This document shows, one piece after another, positions 45,043 through 56,286 of a DNA stretch of 64,000 nucleotides. Position numbers and translations under genes: made by a program. Source of the stretch: Simmondsia chinensis (Eukaryota > Streptophyta > Magnoliopsida > Caryophyllales > Simmondsiaceae); NCBI GenBank assembly GCA_018398585.1, contig JAGTTD010000024.1:10196071-10260070 (forward strand). Direction: 5' to 3'. Numbering within the stretch: position 1 is the first letter of the stretch; every line of letters starts with the position of its first letter. The notes beneath the pieces were generated by a model. It searched no databases. It saw nothing but the letters and a program-made list of their open reading frames with translations, and was not told where the DNA came from.

Positions 45043-48000
45043 TTAAGTCTTAATCCTCACTAAGGATTCCTCTATCGAGGACAGTTGGCTAGTTGTGGCA
45101 TTTAGCTCACGATCTAAGGAGAGAGCTTCTTCTTGAATAGCTTGGTTGTTCCTTTGAGCCTCCACGGTAGCTTCATCAAGTCCTTCAACTACTGAACCTT
45201 GAGAAAGATGTTGTTATCTCAAGGAGAGTATCTCTTCCTTAAGGAGACTTAACAGCTCCTCTAAGTGATGGATCTCATCTTCCAGACTTTTGATTTCCTA
45301 AGCTTGATGGTCCTGGATCCTTCTTGCTGCTTGGGTTCTTCAAAAAATAGCTGCAAGTCCCCAAGGCCAGCTGAACGCCCTAGGTTTCTAATGGCATCTT
45401 GACAATGCCATTTCCTCTAGAGAAGGGCTAGGACTTCTTAGTTCACCTTTAAGAGCACCTCCTCGAGAACTTCAAGTTCCTTGGCAATAGAGGGAGCCAC
45501 CTTTGGATCTTCTTTCAAGGATCTTAACAAGGATATGGCCTCTTGAAAAATGGCACCCTCAGCCAGAGTCAGAACAAGGAGATGCGTGATTTCTCTCAAT
45601 CGTTGAAGTTTGGGAGATTCTTGGTCTAGTTGCTGGAAAGCCAATCTACCACTTGCTCCAAATTTCTCTAAAAGAGAAGACATTCCCCCTATCCTCGGGA
45701 AAGGAATGGCTCTAGAAGGAGTGACTTATAAGAGGTTAATAACAAAAGAGTTAGGCAAGATTTTGACTCTCGAGAACAACCAAGGTTAGAAGAAATACGT
45801 TTACCTCTACGGCCTCAGTTTGGGGTGAAAAGGGGGCCTTTATTGGCATTGCTGCCATGGGAGCTTTTAGTGGTACATCCATCATTGAAGTTTCGGTAGG
45901 TATCTCAACAGTTGGAGCTGTTGCTGGTTCTTCAGCTGCTAATACACCTTCCTGGAGAGGAGCTTTTGGAGAATAAGGCTTGTATGTTAGAACCAAAGAT
46001 GGTTTGAAACACCAAGAGTTGGGAAGCCATGATTCAGATTCTTATCTTTAAAGATTTCCTCAATAGAAATTCAACCTCTCAGGAGGAGGAATGGAGCCTG
46101 CACAAGGCCCTCGTTCATAGTGATTAGGAATGAAACCTCTTAAAAGGGGTAGCTGATGATTGGCTCCACAACATAGGTAGCCATGTCACCTCCTTCTTTA
46201 GTACTTGAACTCAATGATTTAGTACTTTGTTTGAGCTCTAGTGCAATCTCTTAAGGTGAAGAATCTGGTATATCCATAACAACTTGAATTGGCTTTTCAA
46301 GTGGCTCTAAAAGGCCATGTTAGAAGCTGCTTTAACAAAGATGAATGAGAAATCAATTAAGAAAAGCCAATACCTCTGATATAGGAAGCCTGACTCTTCT
46401 TTTTCTCACAAATTGTGAGATGGGCGCCTCTTCTTCTTTTTCTTCTTCTGCTGCTGCAGCAGGGAGAGTTGGAGGAACAACATCCTTCTTTCTCTTTCTT
46501 GAACCGCCAACCTCGAGGGCTAGTGAAGAGGTTCCTAGAGGGGACTCCTCTAGTAGCATCTGAGTAAAGCTTCTAGTCCTAGCACTCTTGGGGGTTGTCT
46601 GGAAAATTGTTGTAAAAAGTAAAGACCAGAGATTAGTCTTTGTTCAAGCCATTAGAATAAGATTGAAGCATACTTCAGAGGTGGCTATTTACCTGACCGT
46701 GCCTTCTACGGGGTTGGCCTGATGATGATGGGCTAGCTTCTCCTTGAGTTGGGATCTGCAAGCTCAAATAAAGGCATAAAATACTGCTTGGCACCTCTGG
46801 CCTCCAAAGAGGGCCAATAGGCTTGGAACCAAGCTGCAAAATGTGGTGTGGCACACGGGATGTACCTGCAAAGAATAGGTTACCCATATAGAGACTTCAC
46901 CTCTTGGTTTAGCTCACGGAGCTCCCTAAGCTGGACATGTTGGATGGAGAACCCCTTAGCCTATCATAGGTTCTTGGTCCTTAGATTTGGAAAAGAAATG
47001 TCTTGAACCATACCAAATTACCTAGCAGATAATCCAAGCCTATTTGTTTCTACACCAGAATGAGTCTATTGATGGAAGAATATATCTTCAGGGCACAAGA
47101 TTGCCTACTAGATCTGCGAATTGATGTCCACAGAGACATCATAATGAAGGTCTAGTTTCTTGAACCAGAGTGGACCAAGATTCCTTTCCCTAAAAGAAGT
47201 CCATAGAGTTCCCTTCCTACATCGAGGAGACATTAGTCTCTCAAGGCATTGGTCAAAGAACCATCCTAAGGGTAGTTGGACCTCACGGTGAGCGAAGTAC
47301 TCCCCAAAGCAGGAAACCCTCACTTGTGGGAGCATAGGGGCCCCTGGGGTAGAGCTCAAGAAAATAGGCTTGGGTCCAAAGCTGGACCAGCCATAAGGGT
47401 CCACCTGTTTGGACAACATAGTGTTTGGCTATGATGTCCCAGAGGCATCCATATACTTGGGCCAAGAATAATGGCCCCAAGGCCAATGGACCACTGCTAA
47501 AAACTAAGTTTACAACCATGGTCTTTAAAAACTTCAAGACTGAGTTGGAAGAGTTAGCAAAGAAAAACTTGTTTAACCAAAACAAGTAGAAGCATGTCTC
47601 TTCTTCTCTTGAACCGTGCTCAAAGTCATGAGCCCCTGTTATAAACATCTTGACAAAGGACACTTAATCACTGGGCAAATCGGTTTTGAAGAAGGAAGAG
47701 GAAAAAATTTAGCCTCATTAGAAATAAAAGAATCAAGAGGCGAATCCTCTTCTCCCGATGAAAGACCTGTTAAGGCCGCTATGTCCTCTAAGGTAATGCC
47801 AAGAAATCCATCGGGGAAGACAAAAGCATTATAACAAGTATTCCAACAGCAAGTGAGCACCATCTTAACGGGGTAATCATACCTAAGAGCAATAGTGGAG
47901 AGCTTGATGGCTTCGTAAATACGAAGATTCTTCCATTTCTCTTCGTGGGTCACCATTAGGTTGTCCACCCACTCGACGTATCGCTTTGTCAAGAAAGTCC

Positions 48001-48391
48001 ATCCTTTAAAGGGCGCCGCTTCTTTTAAGACGCGTTTGTCTCCACAAAAAGAACCTGTAGAAACTGTGTGAAGCAAAGGAGATCTGTCAATATTTGGAAA
48101 TAGTCCCAGAAGACTTGGAACGTCTCGGGATGGTTCAAAGATAGGCCCTAGGGCATAAGACGCAAAGGAAGATGAAGGATCATTCTCTCATAAGTAAGAA
48201 AGGTCCTCATTGATGGCGCTAAGATTGATTGGGCTCTGAAGCACATCAAAGACTATCGAAATGTCTAATTGAAGTAGACGTGTCAATAGCTTAACTGAGC
48301 TATCAGCCTGAGCAATGGAGGCAGAGACAACAATGAAGTTCGAGTGATCTTGGATTAGAGGCAGAGAAGGATGGAGAACAAATTGAATCAA
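45043..48391 (-). pseudogene. Antisense plant-mobile-domain gene in Tat element
   Basis: Minus-strand coding relic between integrase and 3' LTR of D. N-terminal part: KGWTFLTKRYVEWVDNLM and WNTCYNAFVFPDGFLGITLE plus DIAALTGLSSGEED. After a frame slip near 47640 it continues CFYLFWLNKFFFANSSNS, LALGPLFLAQVYGCLWDII and GPLWLVQLWTQAYF. These are features of the plant mobile domain (aminotransferase-like). A Pro/Ala/Glu-rich linker with KRKK follows (46559-45751). The C-terminus is coiled-coil-like (SLEDEIHHLEELLSLLKEEI; ends SSIEESLVRIKT at 45043). Frame slip(s) and a TGA (48188) break it. The true start is unclear. Confidence 0.75.
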
Positions 48392-48623
48392 GATTCATAG
48401 ATTCAAAGAACGAAAGCAAGAACTTGTAAGAGCGCTTAAAAGAGAGAACATATGAGAAAATTGAAGATTTTGAGCACTAACTATAAAATTATAAACATGC
48501 AGAAAGGAAGAGCAAGCGACGCACAGTGTTCTCTCGAGCTCCCTGTACCCGTTGAGGGTCAAATCAGGCAGACTTTTTTACCCATTAAGAATTTGAATTA
48601 CCAACAGCTAAAAGGAGGACATT
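48392..48623 (+). other. 3' untranslated end and polypurine tract of element D
   Basis: No gene. The purine tract AAAAGGAGGACATT (48610-48623) precedes the LTR. On the other strand it would be upstream of the antisense gene, so an antisense promoter would have to lie here or in the LTR. Confidence 0.65.
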
Positions 48624-49933
48624 TGTTTACACCCTAATTTTGGAAGGGCTGGGATAAAGATGTTTTTAGCAAAGTGTACACGTGTTTAACACGTGAGGCC
48701 TCCTTGGAGGAGATTGTGTCTCGAGCCCACTCGAGGACTCGAGATGGTTGAAGGGTAAAAGGAGCTCAGGTTTAAGGGACTGCCAAGAACACTGCAAGAC
48801 AGGTGGTTTCCAGGCTCGAGGTGGTTACTTGGAGCGCAATCTCAGATACCTGGGCATTAACCTTAATCTAAGAAGACATGGAGTTTCTGAAAAGAGACTT
48901 CTGCTAAGATTACGGATGTGGGCACCAAGGATTTCCCTCCAATATTGGATTCAGGACACGTTCATTAAAGATTTGAGCGCACAAGTGGCTAGACGTGGGT
49001 GCAGTTGTCGCAGAAATAGCAGCAAATGTTATTTTTGGTTTTCTATAAATGAAGGATTATGCATCAGTCTAAAGTAGTACAAACACTCAATACAAAACTT
49101 CTTCAAGTTTTCTTTATAGCACACTTATGCTTTTTCCTTAGAAGTAACGTAACTTAGCATAGCTTAGATTGACATAGAACTTGCTGTACTTGCTTCATTA
49201 GCAGTATAGTTTCTCAAATTTCAGGTATGACTTTCCAGTTTTAATCTGTCCTCAAATTTCGTCGAGTTGAAAATTGAGGCTTTAGTTTAAGGCTTTAACG
49301 GCCAAGGCTTGACCTTGATTGCGTTGGTCTTAGCTCTATTGTCACTACTTCATAAGTCAGATGAACTTAGGTTCCCGCCATTGTTTAGGGCTTTGACGGC
49401 TAAGGCTTGACCTTGATTGCGTTGGTCCTAACTTAGTGACCTGAATACAGTTTCTCCACCTTGTCAGACCTTAAATCATTTGAGTTATTATAAGTCAAGG
49501 GTGTCATGCTTAAAAACTGATTGACTCGGGCTTGTAAGTGGACTGCTGAGCTCTTGGATTTGTCTCCATCCCAGTTCCTGACTTTTAAGTTACGAGCAAA
49601 GGTGTATGTGGGCCTCGCTCCGTCACTGTAACTGCCACTTGAGTTAGGTCCATATCCTTTTATTTTCTGTCAACACATATATATATATATACAAAAATAT
49701 TTAACAAAGTCTTCTTAATTGAAGTATAAGCAGAACTTACGATATAACCGAAGTCAGATACACCAACATATCACAACCTTTTCTTCGAAAACGGTGAGTG
49801 GTTGAGGTCAAAGACGTGCAGTTCATAATTAGGCTCACTCCCTAGTCACGGTAAGTCCCTTTTGTACGTTTGTTTTGTTTATTAATTTACGACGACTACA
49901 TCCCACCTAACTACAAACAAAATAAAGCAAACA
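48624..49933 (+). repeat. 3' LTR of element D
   Basis: 1310 bp, TGTTTACACCC...AATAAAGCAAACA. About 15% different from the 5' copy over a 240-bp stretch compared by eye. A (TA)n run at about 49676-49691 replaces the (CA)n of the 5' LTR. Confidence 0.88.
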
Positions 49934-49940
49934 CTAGTGG

Positions 49941-50450
49941 TCAGATTTCATCGTCAAATTTAAGTTCCACCGACATTAATTGATTTAAATCCGTATTAAA
50001 AGCATTTAAGTATTTGGCAACAGAACCACCTTCTGCCATCTTCAAATTCAACAACTTCTTCATTATGTAGACCTTGCTGTTCGCTGATGATTTCTTGTAT
50101 ATGCCAGACAAAGCCGACATCAAACCTGCCATTGTCTTCTTGCTGACTATATGCCATAGACCAGGACAGAGTAAGTCGAATGACGCCTAAAAGTTGTCAG
50201 TCCAACAAGTTCTACTCCTCATCCTCCATATTCTTAAACTTTTTCTCTAATAAGGGCAACTGCAACTTTTTTATGTACCGAAAATCTTTAATTTGTATCC
50301 ACTAATATGCAAAATCAGACCCATCAACTTTCTCAATATCAAAAATTTGTATCTTATCGATTGTTATTGATGAATGCACCTGGTTTAACCAACTTGAGCT
50401 CAAATCTTTTTTATTTTTTTAAAATGTGCTGAACTGAGTTTTTGATTCAA
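49941..50450 (-). pseudogene. Copia gag N-terminal part (element I)
   Basis: The minus strand reads IYKKSSANSKVYIMKKLLNL then KMAEGGSVAKYLNAFNTDLN and VELKFDDEI, the well-conserved copia Gag stretch ('...mYek.sasNKv.lmkkLfnlKM.EggsvaeHlnefn.i..qLssve..fdDEi'). It is cut at 49941 by insertion of element D; the next residues of the pattern resume at 9685. Upstream (50140-50450) decayed gag N-terminus. Confidence 0.85.
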
Positions 50451-50467
50451 TTTGGTCTCAAAAATAA
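50451..50467. repeat. Target duplication of the RTE LINE, left copy
   Basis: TTTGGTCTCAAAAATAA, identical to 54629-54645. Confidence 0.88.
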
Positions 50468-51332
50468 CGTTCACTGACCCCCTGTTTTTCGCTGACACCA
50501 CCCCACCGCCCCACTGTCGGTAACCTCGCCGACTCACCTCCACCCCCAGCGACGCCACCTAGGTGGCGAAGACCCACCCCCGGGCAAGCGCCGCACCTCA
50601 CCACACCCACCCACACACCACTAACACCGAACCTCCACACCCACCTCACCACACCCACTCCGACATTGAACACAACCACCACCTTGCCCCACCCGAACAA
50701 CAATCACCACGGCCCTTTGACCTTGCACCCTGCCCCCACCTCGCCTCACCCACCCCAACCCAAACCTCGCCTCACCCAAACCCACCCCAACCCAGACCTT
50801 GCCTCACCCAATCACCCACCACTTCGCCCCACCGACCTCGCACCTCACCATCACCTCGCCTCAACTACCCGGCACCACCCCCCCCGACTAGACACTCGCA
50901 CCGACATCGGCACCACCACCACCGCACCCCGCAACGCTCCATCACCACCACCACACACCCTCACACACACATCACACCACACCTCTCCCGCCCCTCCACC
51001 ACCACTAGCCCCTCATCACCACCATCACCACCGCCAACACTCCAAAGCTAGTAGCCCGCAGTCGACAAGCAAGAGCGGGCCCGGTTAAGTTTAGCCGGGT
51101 CAGAGTACCAACAACGCATCGGCCCCAGGTTTGATCTATCCTTTATTACAGTAGGGTAGTGTTTTGATTTGCCATTGTTGAGTATTTTGCTTTGGTTTAC
51201 TTGGTTCTGTCTCAGTTCATTATTTTGAATTGTGAGAGTCTTATTGATTGTGGGTGGTATTCTTGGGTGTATATACTAAATTCTGCTTCTTGTCTATGTT
51301 GTTCACTTACCTGCGTTAGGTACAGCTAGTTG
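50468..51332 (+). other. C-rich 5' untranslated region of the RTE LINE
   Basis: 50500-51050 is dominated by CCACC/CACCA runs, with almost no G on the plus strand, then a more balanced 280 bp leading to the ORF. The open frames across it are by-products of the composition. An internal promoter is expected here but no motif can be pinned. Confidence 0.6.
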
Positions 51333-54214
51333 ATGAGCGCGACCAGCTATGGAACTCAGACTTTGAGGCCATCTTCAAAAGGATTGGGGAGGGGGAGGGC
51401 GAGGCAAAAGGGAACATGGAACTTGAGATTAGGTTCACTAAATGTCGGGACACTAACGAAGAAGAGTTTTGAGGTGGTCCATATGATGATGAGGAGAAAC
51501 ATCAACATCCTTTGTCTGCAAGAGACTAAATGGGTTGGCGCGAAAGCCAGGGAGGTGCTAGGGCATAAGCTCTGGTATGCGGGCAAGGTCAGAGGCAGGA
51601 ATGGAGTTGGGATCATTGTGGAAAGCAGCCTCAAGGATAAAGTAGTCGGAGTATCAAGAGCTGGCGATAGGATCATAAGTATCAAGATGGTCCTAGATGG
51701 TGAAGTATTGAACATAATATGTGCCTACGCACCTCAAACCGGACTGTCTGAGCATAAGAAGGCAACATTCTGGGAGGACTTAGACACAATGATGCAAGGC
51801 ATACCCCTAACTGAACAAGTAATGATTGGCGGGGATTTCAACGGACACGTTGGTGCGACGGAGGACTATTATGCTCCTCACCATGGAGGATTTAGTTTCG
51901 GAACCAGGAATGCAGAGGGCAAAGCCCTATTAGACTTCGCGGTTACTTACGACCTAACGGTGGCCAACACCTTCTTCAGAAAGTGCGAGCAACACATCAT
52001 CACGTACCAAAGCGGCGGGACAAGAACACAGATTGACTACATACTATTAAGGAGAAGGTTGCAAAGAGACTGCAGGGACTGCAAGGCTACCCCAGGCGAA
52101 GACCTGTCTACACAACATAGGGCGCTGTGGGTGGATATAAAGGCCAAGAAGAGGGCCAAAAGAATCTGCAAACCTGCGCATACGTACACTTGTTGGAGGG
52201 AGCTCAAGGGGGAGAAGTATGAGGTATACAAGGAAAGAGTGAAGGCCGAACTCAGGGAGGACTTTGAGGGAGATACAAACCAGATGTGGAATCATCTGGC
52301 CCAAAAGATGAGAGGACTGGCACGGGAAGTTCTCGGCACGTCCAAGGGAAGGGTACCAAGCAACAGAGAATCCTGGTGGTGGGGTGACGAGGTCCAAGAG
52401 AAGATTGAGGCGAAACGAGTTTGTTTCAGAGAGTGGGACCATAGCAGGGATGAGGATAAGAGACAGCGGTATATTCAAGCTAGGAGAGAAGCACAATCAA
52501 GAGCTTATGAGGACTTCTACAAAAGGACGGAGACCAAGGAGGGTGCGAGGGACTTATATAGAATCGCCAAAGCTAGAGAAAGGAAGACCAGAGACTTGGG
52601 CAGAGTTCGATGCATAAGAGGGGAAGATAGACAGGTACTCGTGGACAGGCATCTAATCAAGGCTAGGTGAAAAATGTACTTCTAAGAGCTGTTCAACGAA
52701 CAAGGAGGGACAGAGATATCCTTAGGTAATCTTCAAACATCTGAGGTGCATCAAAACCACTGCGACTGTAGGCAAATTAGCCTCGAAGAAGTCAAGGAAG
52801 CCCTGAGATCCATGGGTAGGGGTAAAGCAGTTGGCCTAGATGGCATACCCATAGAAGTATGGAAATGTCTTCGACAAAAGGGCATCAGTTGGCTGACTAA
52901 GCTATTTAACCAAATCCTCCAGGGGGACAAGATGCCTGAGGAATGGAGGAAGAACATATTGATTCCGATATATAAGAACAAAGGCGACATTTAGAGTTGC
53001 GCCAACTATCGGGGTATCAAACTAATGTGCCACACTCTGAAGTTGTGGGAACGGGTCATAGAGAGGAGGTTAAGGCAACAGACTGAGGTGTCTGAGAACC
53101 AGTTCGGATTTATGCCCGGGAGATCAACAATAGAAGCCATCCACATCCTAAGGCGGACTATTGAGCAATATAGGGAGAGACAAAAGGACCTTCATATGGT
53201 TTCATTGATTTTTAGAAGGCATATGATAGAGTGCCAAGGAAGGTCCATTGGAGAGTTTTGGACAGGAAAGGCATCCTTGTACCATATATCCGAGCCATTA
53301 AAGACATGTATGAAGAGGCACAGACTATGGTGCCTACAGTGGATGGGGAGACAGACGCTGTCTCGATAACAGTAGGAGTTCACCAAGGGTCTACTTTGAG
53401 TCCCTATCTGTTCATTTTGGTTATGGACGAGCTCACTAGGCACATCCAGGGATGTGTACCTTGGTGCATGCTTTTTGCAGATGACATAGTACTGGTGGGG
53501 GAGTCGCGAGAAGAGATAAATGAGAAACTGGAACTGTGGAGAGGAGTTCTAGAGTCAAAGGGTTTACGACTAAGCAGAGCCAAGACCGAGCACATGGAAC
53601 TCAAGTTCGATCCCTCTACCATGCCTAGCCGGGAAGAAGTCAAGATTGGACATGAGGCCATATCGAAGAAGGAAAGATTTAGGTACTTGGGGTCCATGAT
53701 ACAGCACAACCGCGAAGTGGGCGAGGATGTCAGCTACAGGATCAAAGCGGGATGGCATAAGTGGAGGATGGCCTCCGCGGTACTTTGTGATAGGAAATTC
53801 CCTGTGAAGCTAAAGGGAAGATACTATGAGACGGTTGTGAGGCCAGCCATGGCGTATGGGGCGGAGTGCAGGGCGATGAAACAACAGCACACACAGAAGA
53901 TGAAGGTGGCGGAGATGCGAATGCTGAGGTGGATGTGCGGACACACAAAGAAGGATAGGATCAGAAACGATATCATAAGAGGCAAATTGGACGTAGCCTC
54001 CATTGAAGATAAATTAAGGGAGCAACGTCTGAGGTGGTTCGGACATGTTAGAAGGAGATCGAACAACGCTCCAGTCAAGAGATGCGAACAGCTCCTTACT
54101 ACATTAGGCAGAAGAGGCAGAGGCAGACCAAAAAAGAGATGGCTTGAGACTATCGGACAAGACCTCACCCACCTAAACCTTCGGGAGGAGATGGTCTTAG
54201 ATATGGCCCAATGA
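51333..54214 (+). pseudogene. RTE LINE ORF: apurinic endonuclease and reverse transcriptase
   Basis: Starts ATG 51333. The endonuclease region shows INILCLQETKW (catalytic E), IICAYAPQTGL, MIGGDFNGHVGATEDY (N-G-H), TQIDYILLRR and a TQHRALWVD end. RT blocks are GRGKAVGLDGIPIEVWKCL, NYRGIKLMCHTLKLWERVI, NQFGFMPGRSTIEAI, GVHQGSTLSPYLF and MLFADDIVLV (F-A-D-D). The C-terminal domain has RLRWFGHVRRR and GRRGRGRPKKRWLETI, typical of RTE. Stops TGA 52668, TAA 52683, TAG 52992, TAG 53213 and a one-base deletion near 53200 inactivate it; otherwise the frame is well preserved. Confidence 0.93.
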
Positions 54215-54628
54215 AGGGCTAGCATAAGGGTATTAGATGATCCGGTTGGAGTAGGGTAGTCTTTGTCTCTACCTTATCTATCCCTATCTCATTCTCATTC
54301 TCTTTTTTTATCTTTTCTACTTCTATCTCTATCCTTTATCTTTATCCTTTTCTTTATATCTTTTTCTTTATCTCACCTTATCTGTGTTCGGTGTCTGTGC
54401 AGCCTTTTTTTTTTTTTTTGCCATACTCATGCATTTTTTATGCTTCTTCTGTTGTCAGGTCTTTGGCTGATTGATGCGGACCAAGTTTTTAGGCTGGGGG
54501 TCCTCGAAAACAGCCTCCCTTCAGGGTAGACCCCTGAAGGGGGAAGGCTGCATACATCTACCCTCCCTAGACCCTGCTTTTGGCGGGAGCCCTTGAAGGT
54601 AATGGGTTTGTTGTTGTTGTTGTTGTTG
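54215..54628 (+). other. RTE LINE 3' region with SINE-shared tail
   Basis: A pyrimidine-rich stretch (54240-54420) is followed from 54494 by GGGGGTCCTCGAAAACAGCC ... AAGGCTGCATACATCTACCC ... GGGAGCCCTTGAAGG and (TTG)n. The last 130 bp align with the tails of the SINEs at 42067, 42744, 43920 and 62574. Confidence 0.88.
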
Positions 54629-54645
54629 TTTGGTCTCAAAAATAA

Positions 54646-55243
54646 ATATCACAGGGTCAAACTCAATAGTTGACCCAAGAAAACCCTAGTTAATTTCCCC
54701 TACTGCGTCTCGATCTCTTGAGCTTCTCTGCAGTTATTCTCTCTACAGCTGACGTCGCCGGCAGCACCACCGGCCTCCACCTCCCTCGGCGTTGTCTTCT
54801 CTGACTCCGACCACCACTGTCCGTACTTCCCACTTTCGTTCGAAGCCCTCGGTGTTGTCGATTACGGCCGGCGTTAGCTCAGACCTTCTCGCCGACCTTC
54901 GAAAGCACGAATACAACCGAAAGAGCTTTGGTTTCCCCGCCGCCGCCTCAGATCTCGACGCCGGACTCTATTTCGTGCAGAACCACCGAGTTTCGCTTCG
55001 CTCAGGCGCGCTCCTCTCCACCACTGCGCCACCGCCAGATTCGCGCACCGGCGCTTCACGTTCACCGATTTGCACGGGAACCACCAGATCTGTCACCCAG
55101 GTAACCCGATCTAGTCTTATACTCCTCCGTTTCACCACCACGCGCCACCCTTAACCCCGACTTGTACTTCGCCAGAACAGAAAACACTGGCTACTGGTCC
55201 TTTCCTCCCACTTTCACAGCTATTTTTCTTATTAGGTTCCACT
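54646..55243 (-). other. Leader of copia element I
   Basis: A GC-rich stretch between primer site and gag; before the LINE inserted it was continuous with 50450. It has open frames in several directions (for example 54792-55154 plus) but none resembles a known protein; CpG-rich composition is typical of this leader type. Confidence 0.5.
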
Positions 55244-55245
55244 TA

Positions 55246-55260
55246 GAGCTCTGATACTAG
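55246..55260 (-). other. Primer binding site of element I
   Basis: Minus strand TAGTATCAGAGCTCT, the initiator-Met site TGGTATCAGAGC with one change, directly after the LTR end CCTAACA. Confidence 0.75.
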
Positions 55261-55261
55261 T

Positions 55262-55607
55262 TGTTAGGACCATTCACGAAATACCAGATCACAAATCGAA
55301 ATGGCAAATACAAATTGAAAGGGATTGGTGGGAAATATTGAACAATGAATTTTTATGTGGTTTAATTGAAGCTTACATCCACAGAGGGGAGCAAAATTAT
55401 TCACTCATATTAATCAAAGATTACAATATTTGCTTTTTCTTGCTCACTCTACAACACTAGCCAAGATGCCAATAAATAGAGCATCTTACAATCATAAGGG
55501 CTGGAGGCTGAAGATTCATCATCAATCAATGCCATAAACTCAAGCCCTAATAAATCTGGCCATGAATATGATGGATATCGGAAGACAAACAATCTCCACA
55601 CTTAACA
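55262..55607 (-). repeat. 5' LTR of copia element I
   Basis: 346 bp; minus strand TGTTAAGTGTGGAGATTG...GGTCCTAACA. Pairs with 7646-7971. Confidence 0.88.
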
Positions 55608-55612
55608 AGAAT
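55608..55612. repeat. Target duplication AGAAT, right side of element I
   Basis: Identical to 7641-7645. Confidence 0.8.
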
Positions 55613-56286
55613 CAATTACTCACTTATTTTTGCATTGCAGGTTCACCGAGATAATCTGGATAAGTATATTTCCAAGTTAGGAAGTTGATGTTGTTTTACC
55701 TTATAGTGTGGATTCTTTATGTTCTAGAGACGACTCTCAGGTAGAGAGCTTCTTTTTTGGATAAAAGCCTTTTTAAGAGAGTTCTCATACATGAACTCCA
55801 GACAATGCCTTGTCACATGAACTCCAGCCAAGCAGCTTGGCCTGGCTGTGAATTTTATGGTCCACACCGAGTTCTGGATGTCTTAATGTAATGTAGATGA
55901 AGCCAGAAAAGGGCAACCTAGTAATGAAGGAATTAGAAGAGTTAAAATATTGGAAATGTCAGTTCAAAGCAATATTCTCTCTTCCCTTGGGAAAAGAAGA
56001 GGCCAAAGTTGTAGTCAAAGAAATATTGTTCGCCTTACTTAGAACACTCCGCGCAAAAAAAGGCAAAAATTTTCGTATATTGTAATTGAGTTGCTCTCCC
56101 TAATATCATCCTCTTCTATTTATTTATTTATTGTTTTTCATTATTCGGTTATTCTAGCCTGTCTCTCTTCTCTCTCTCTCCTCTCCCAAACCTGTGCCCG
56201 GCACGTGTTAGATTGTCCGTTCTTTATTTGCTTTTCTACATTCTCTTGGAGCCTCTTATCTGGCTTTGTGATTGTGGCAATGCATT
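55613..56286 (+). other. Host flank right of the nest
   Basis: Unique-looking sequence. TTTTGCATTGCAG ends at 55640 and resembles a splice acceptor; the following bases read VHRDNLDKYISKLGS then a TGA at about 55686, which could be a last exon of an unidentified gene. A 62-codon frame at 55897-56085 (MKPEKGNLVMKELEELKYWK start) is not recognised and could be chance. No further feature seen. Confidence 0.35.

Larger units (their letters stand above)
9686..49933 (+). mobile_element. Tat-lineage Ty3/gypsy element D
   Basis: Order on the plus strand: 5' LTR (9686-14456, interrupted by E), primer site, gag (14540-15914, interrupted by H, resuming 37510), protease, RT, RNase H, a second (archaeal-type) RNase H, integrase with GPY-like end, an antisense mobile-domain gene, polypurine tract, and 3' LTR (48624-49933). 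The two RNase H domains are diagnostic of Tat/Ogre elements. Flanks share CTATTGG (9679-9685) and CTAGTGG (49934-49940), a plausible decayed target duplication within gag of element I. Every coding domain carries stop codons; it is not autonomous now. Confidence 0.85.
50468..54628 (+). mobile_element. Full-length RTE-type LINE
   Basis: A 4161-bp non-LTR retrotransposon with a 17-bp target duplication (50451-50467 and 54629-54645), a C-rich 5' region, one ORF carrying endonuclease and RT, a 3' tail ending in (TTG)n and no poly-A. Inserted in the leader of copia element I. Its 3' tail is the one found on the 5S-headed SINEs, marking RTE machinery as their likely mobiliser. Confidence 0.9.
7646..55607 (-). 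mobile_element. Ty1/copia element I, host of the whole nest
   Basis: On the minus strand: 5' LTR 55607-55262, initiator-Met-type primer site, leader, gag N-terminus (50450-49941), gag C-terminus/zinc region (9685-9345), protease fragment (8671-8271), polypurine tract, and 3' LTR 7971-7646. Integrase and RT are missing, apparently by an internal deletion near 8271. It is bounded by an exact 5-bp duplication (AGAAT). It was interrupted by element D in gag, a hAT MITE between gag and protease, and a LINE in the leader, which expands it to about 48 kb. The outer LTRs differ at roughly 15% of positions by eye, making it among the oldest pieces here. Confidence 0.85.

Noticed and set aside
9686..49933. 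Two separate Ty3 elements at 9.7-15.9 kb and 37.5-49.9 kb
   Set aside because: The gag peptide is continuous across H, and the two outer LTRs belong to the same family with similar flanks.
50563..51088. Pro/His/Thr-rich proteins of 140-160 residues
   Set aside because: They follow from the C- and A-rich composition of the LINE 5' region; two overlapping frames are open for the same reason.
54792..55154. A host protein-coding gene
   Set aside because: It lies between the primer site and gag of copia element I, has no recognisable domain, and its openness reflects GC-rich composition.
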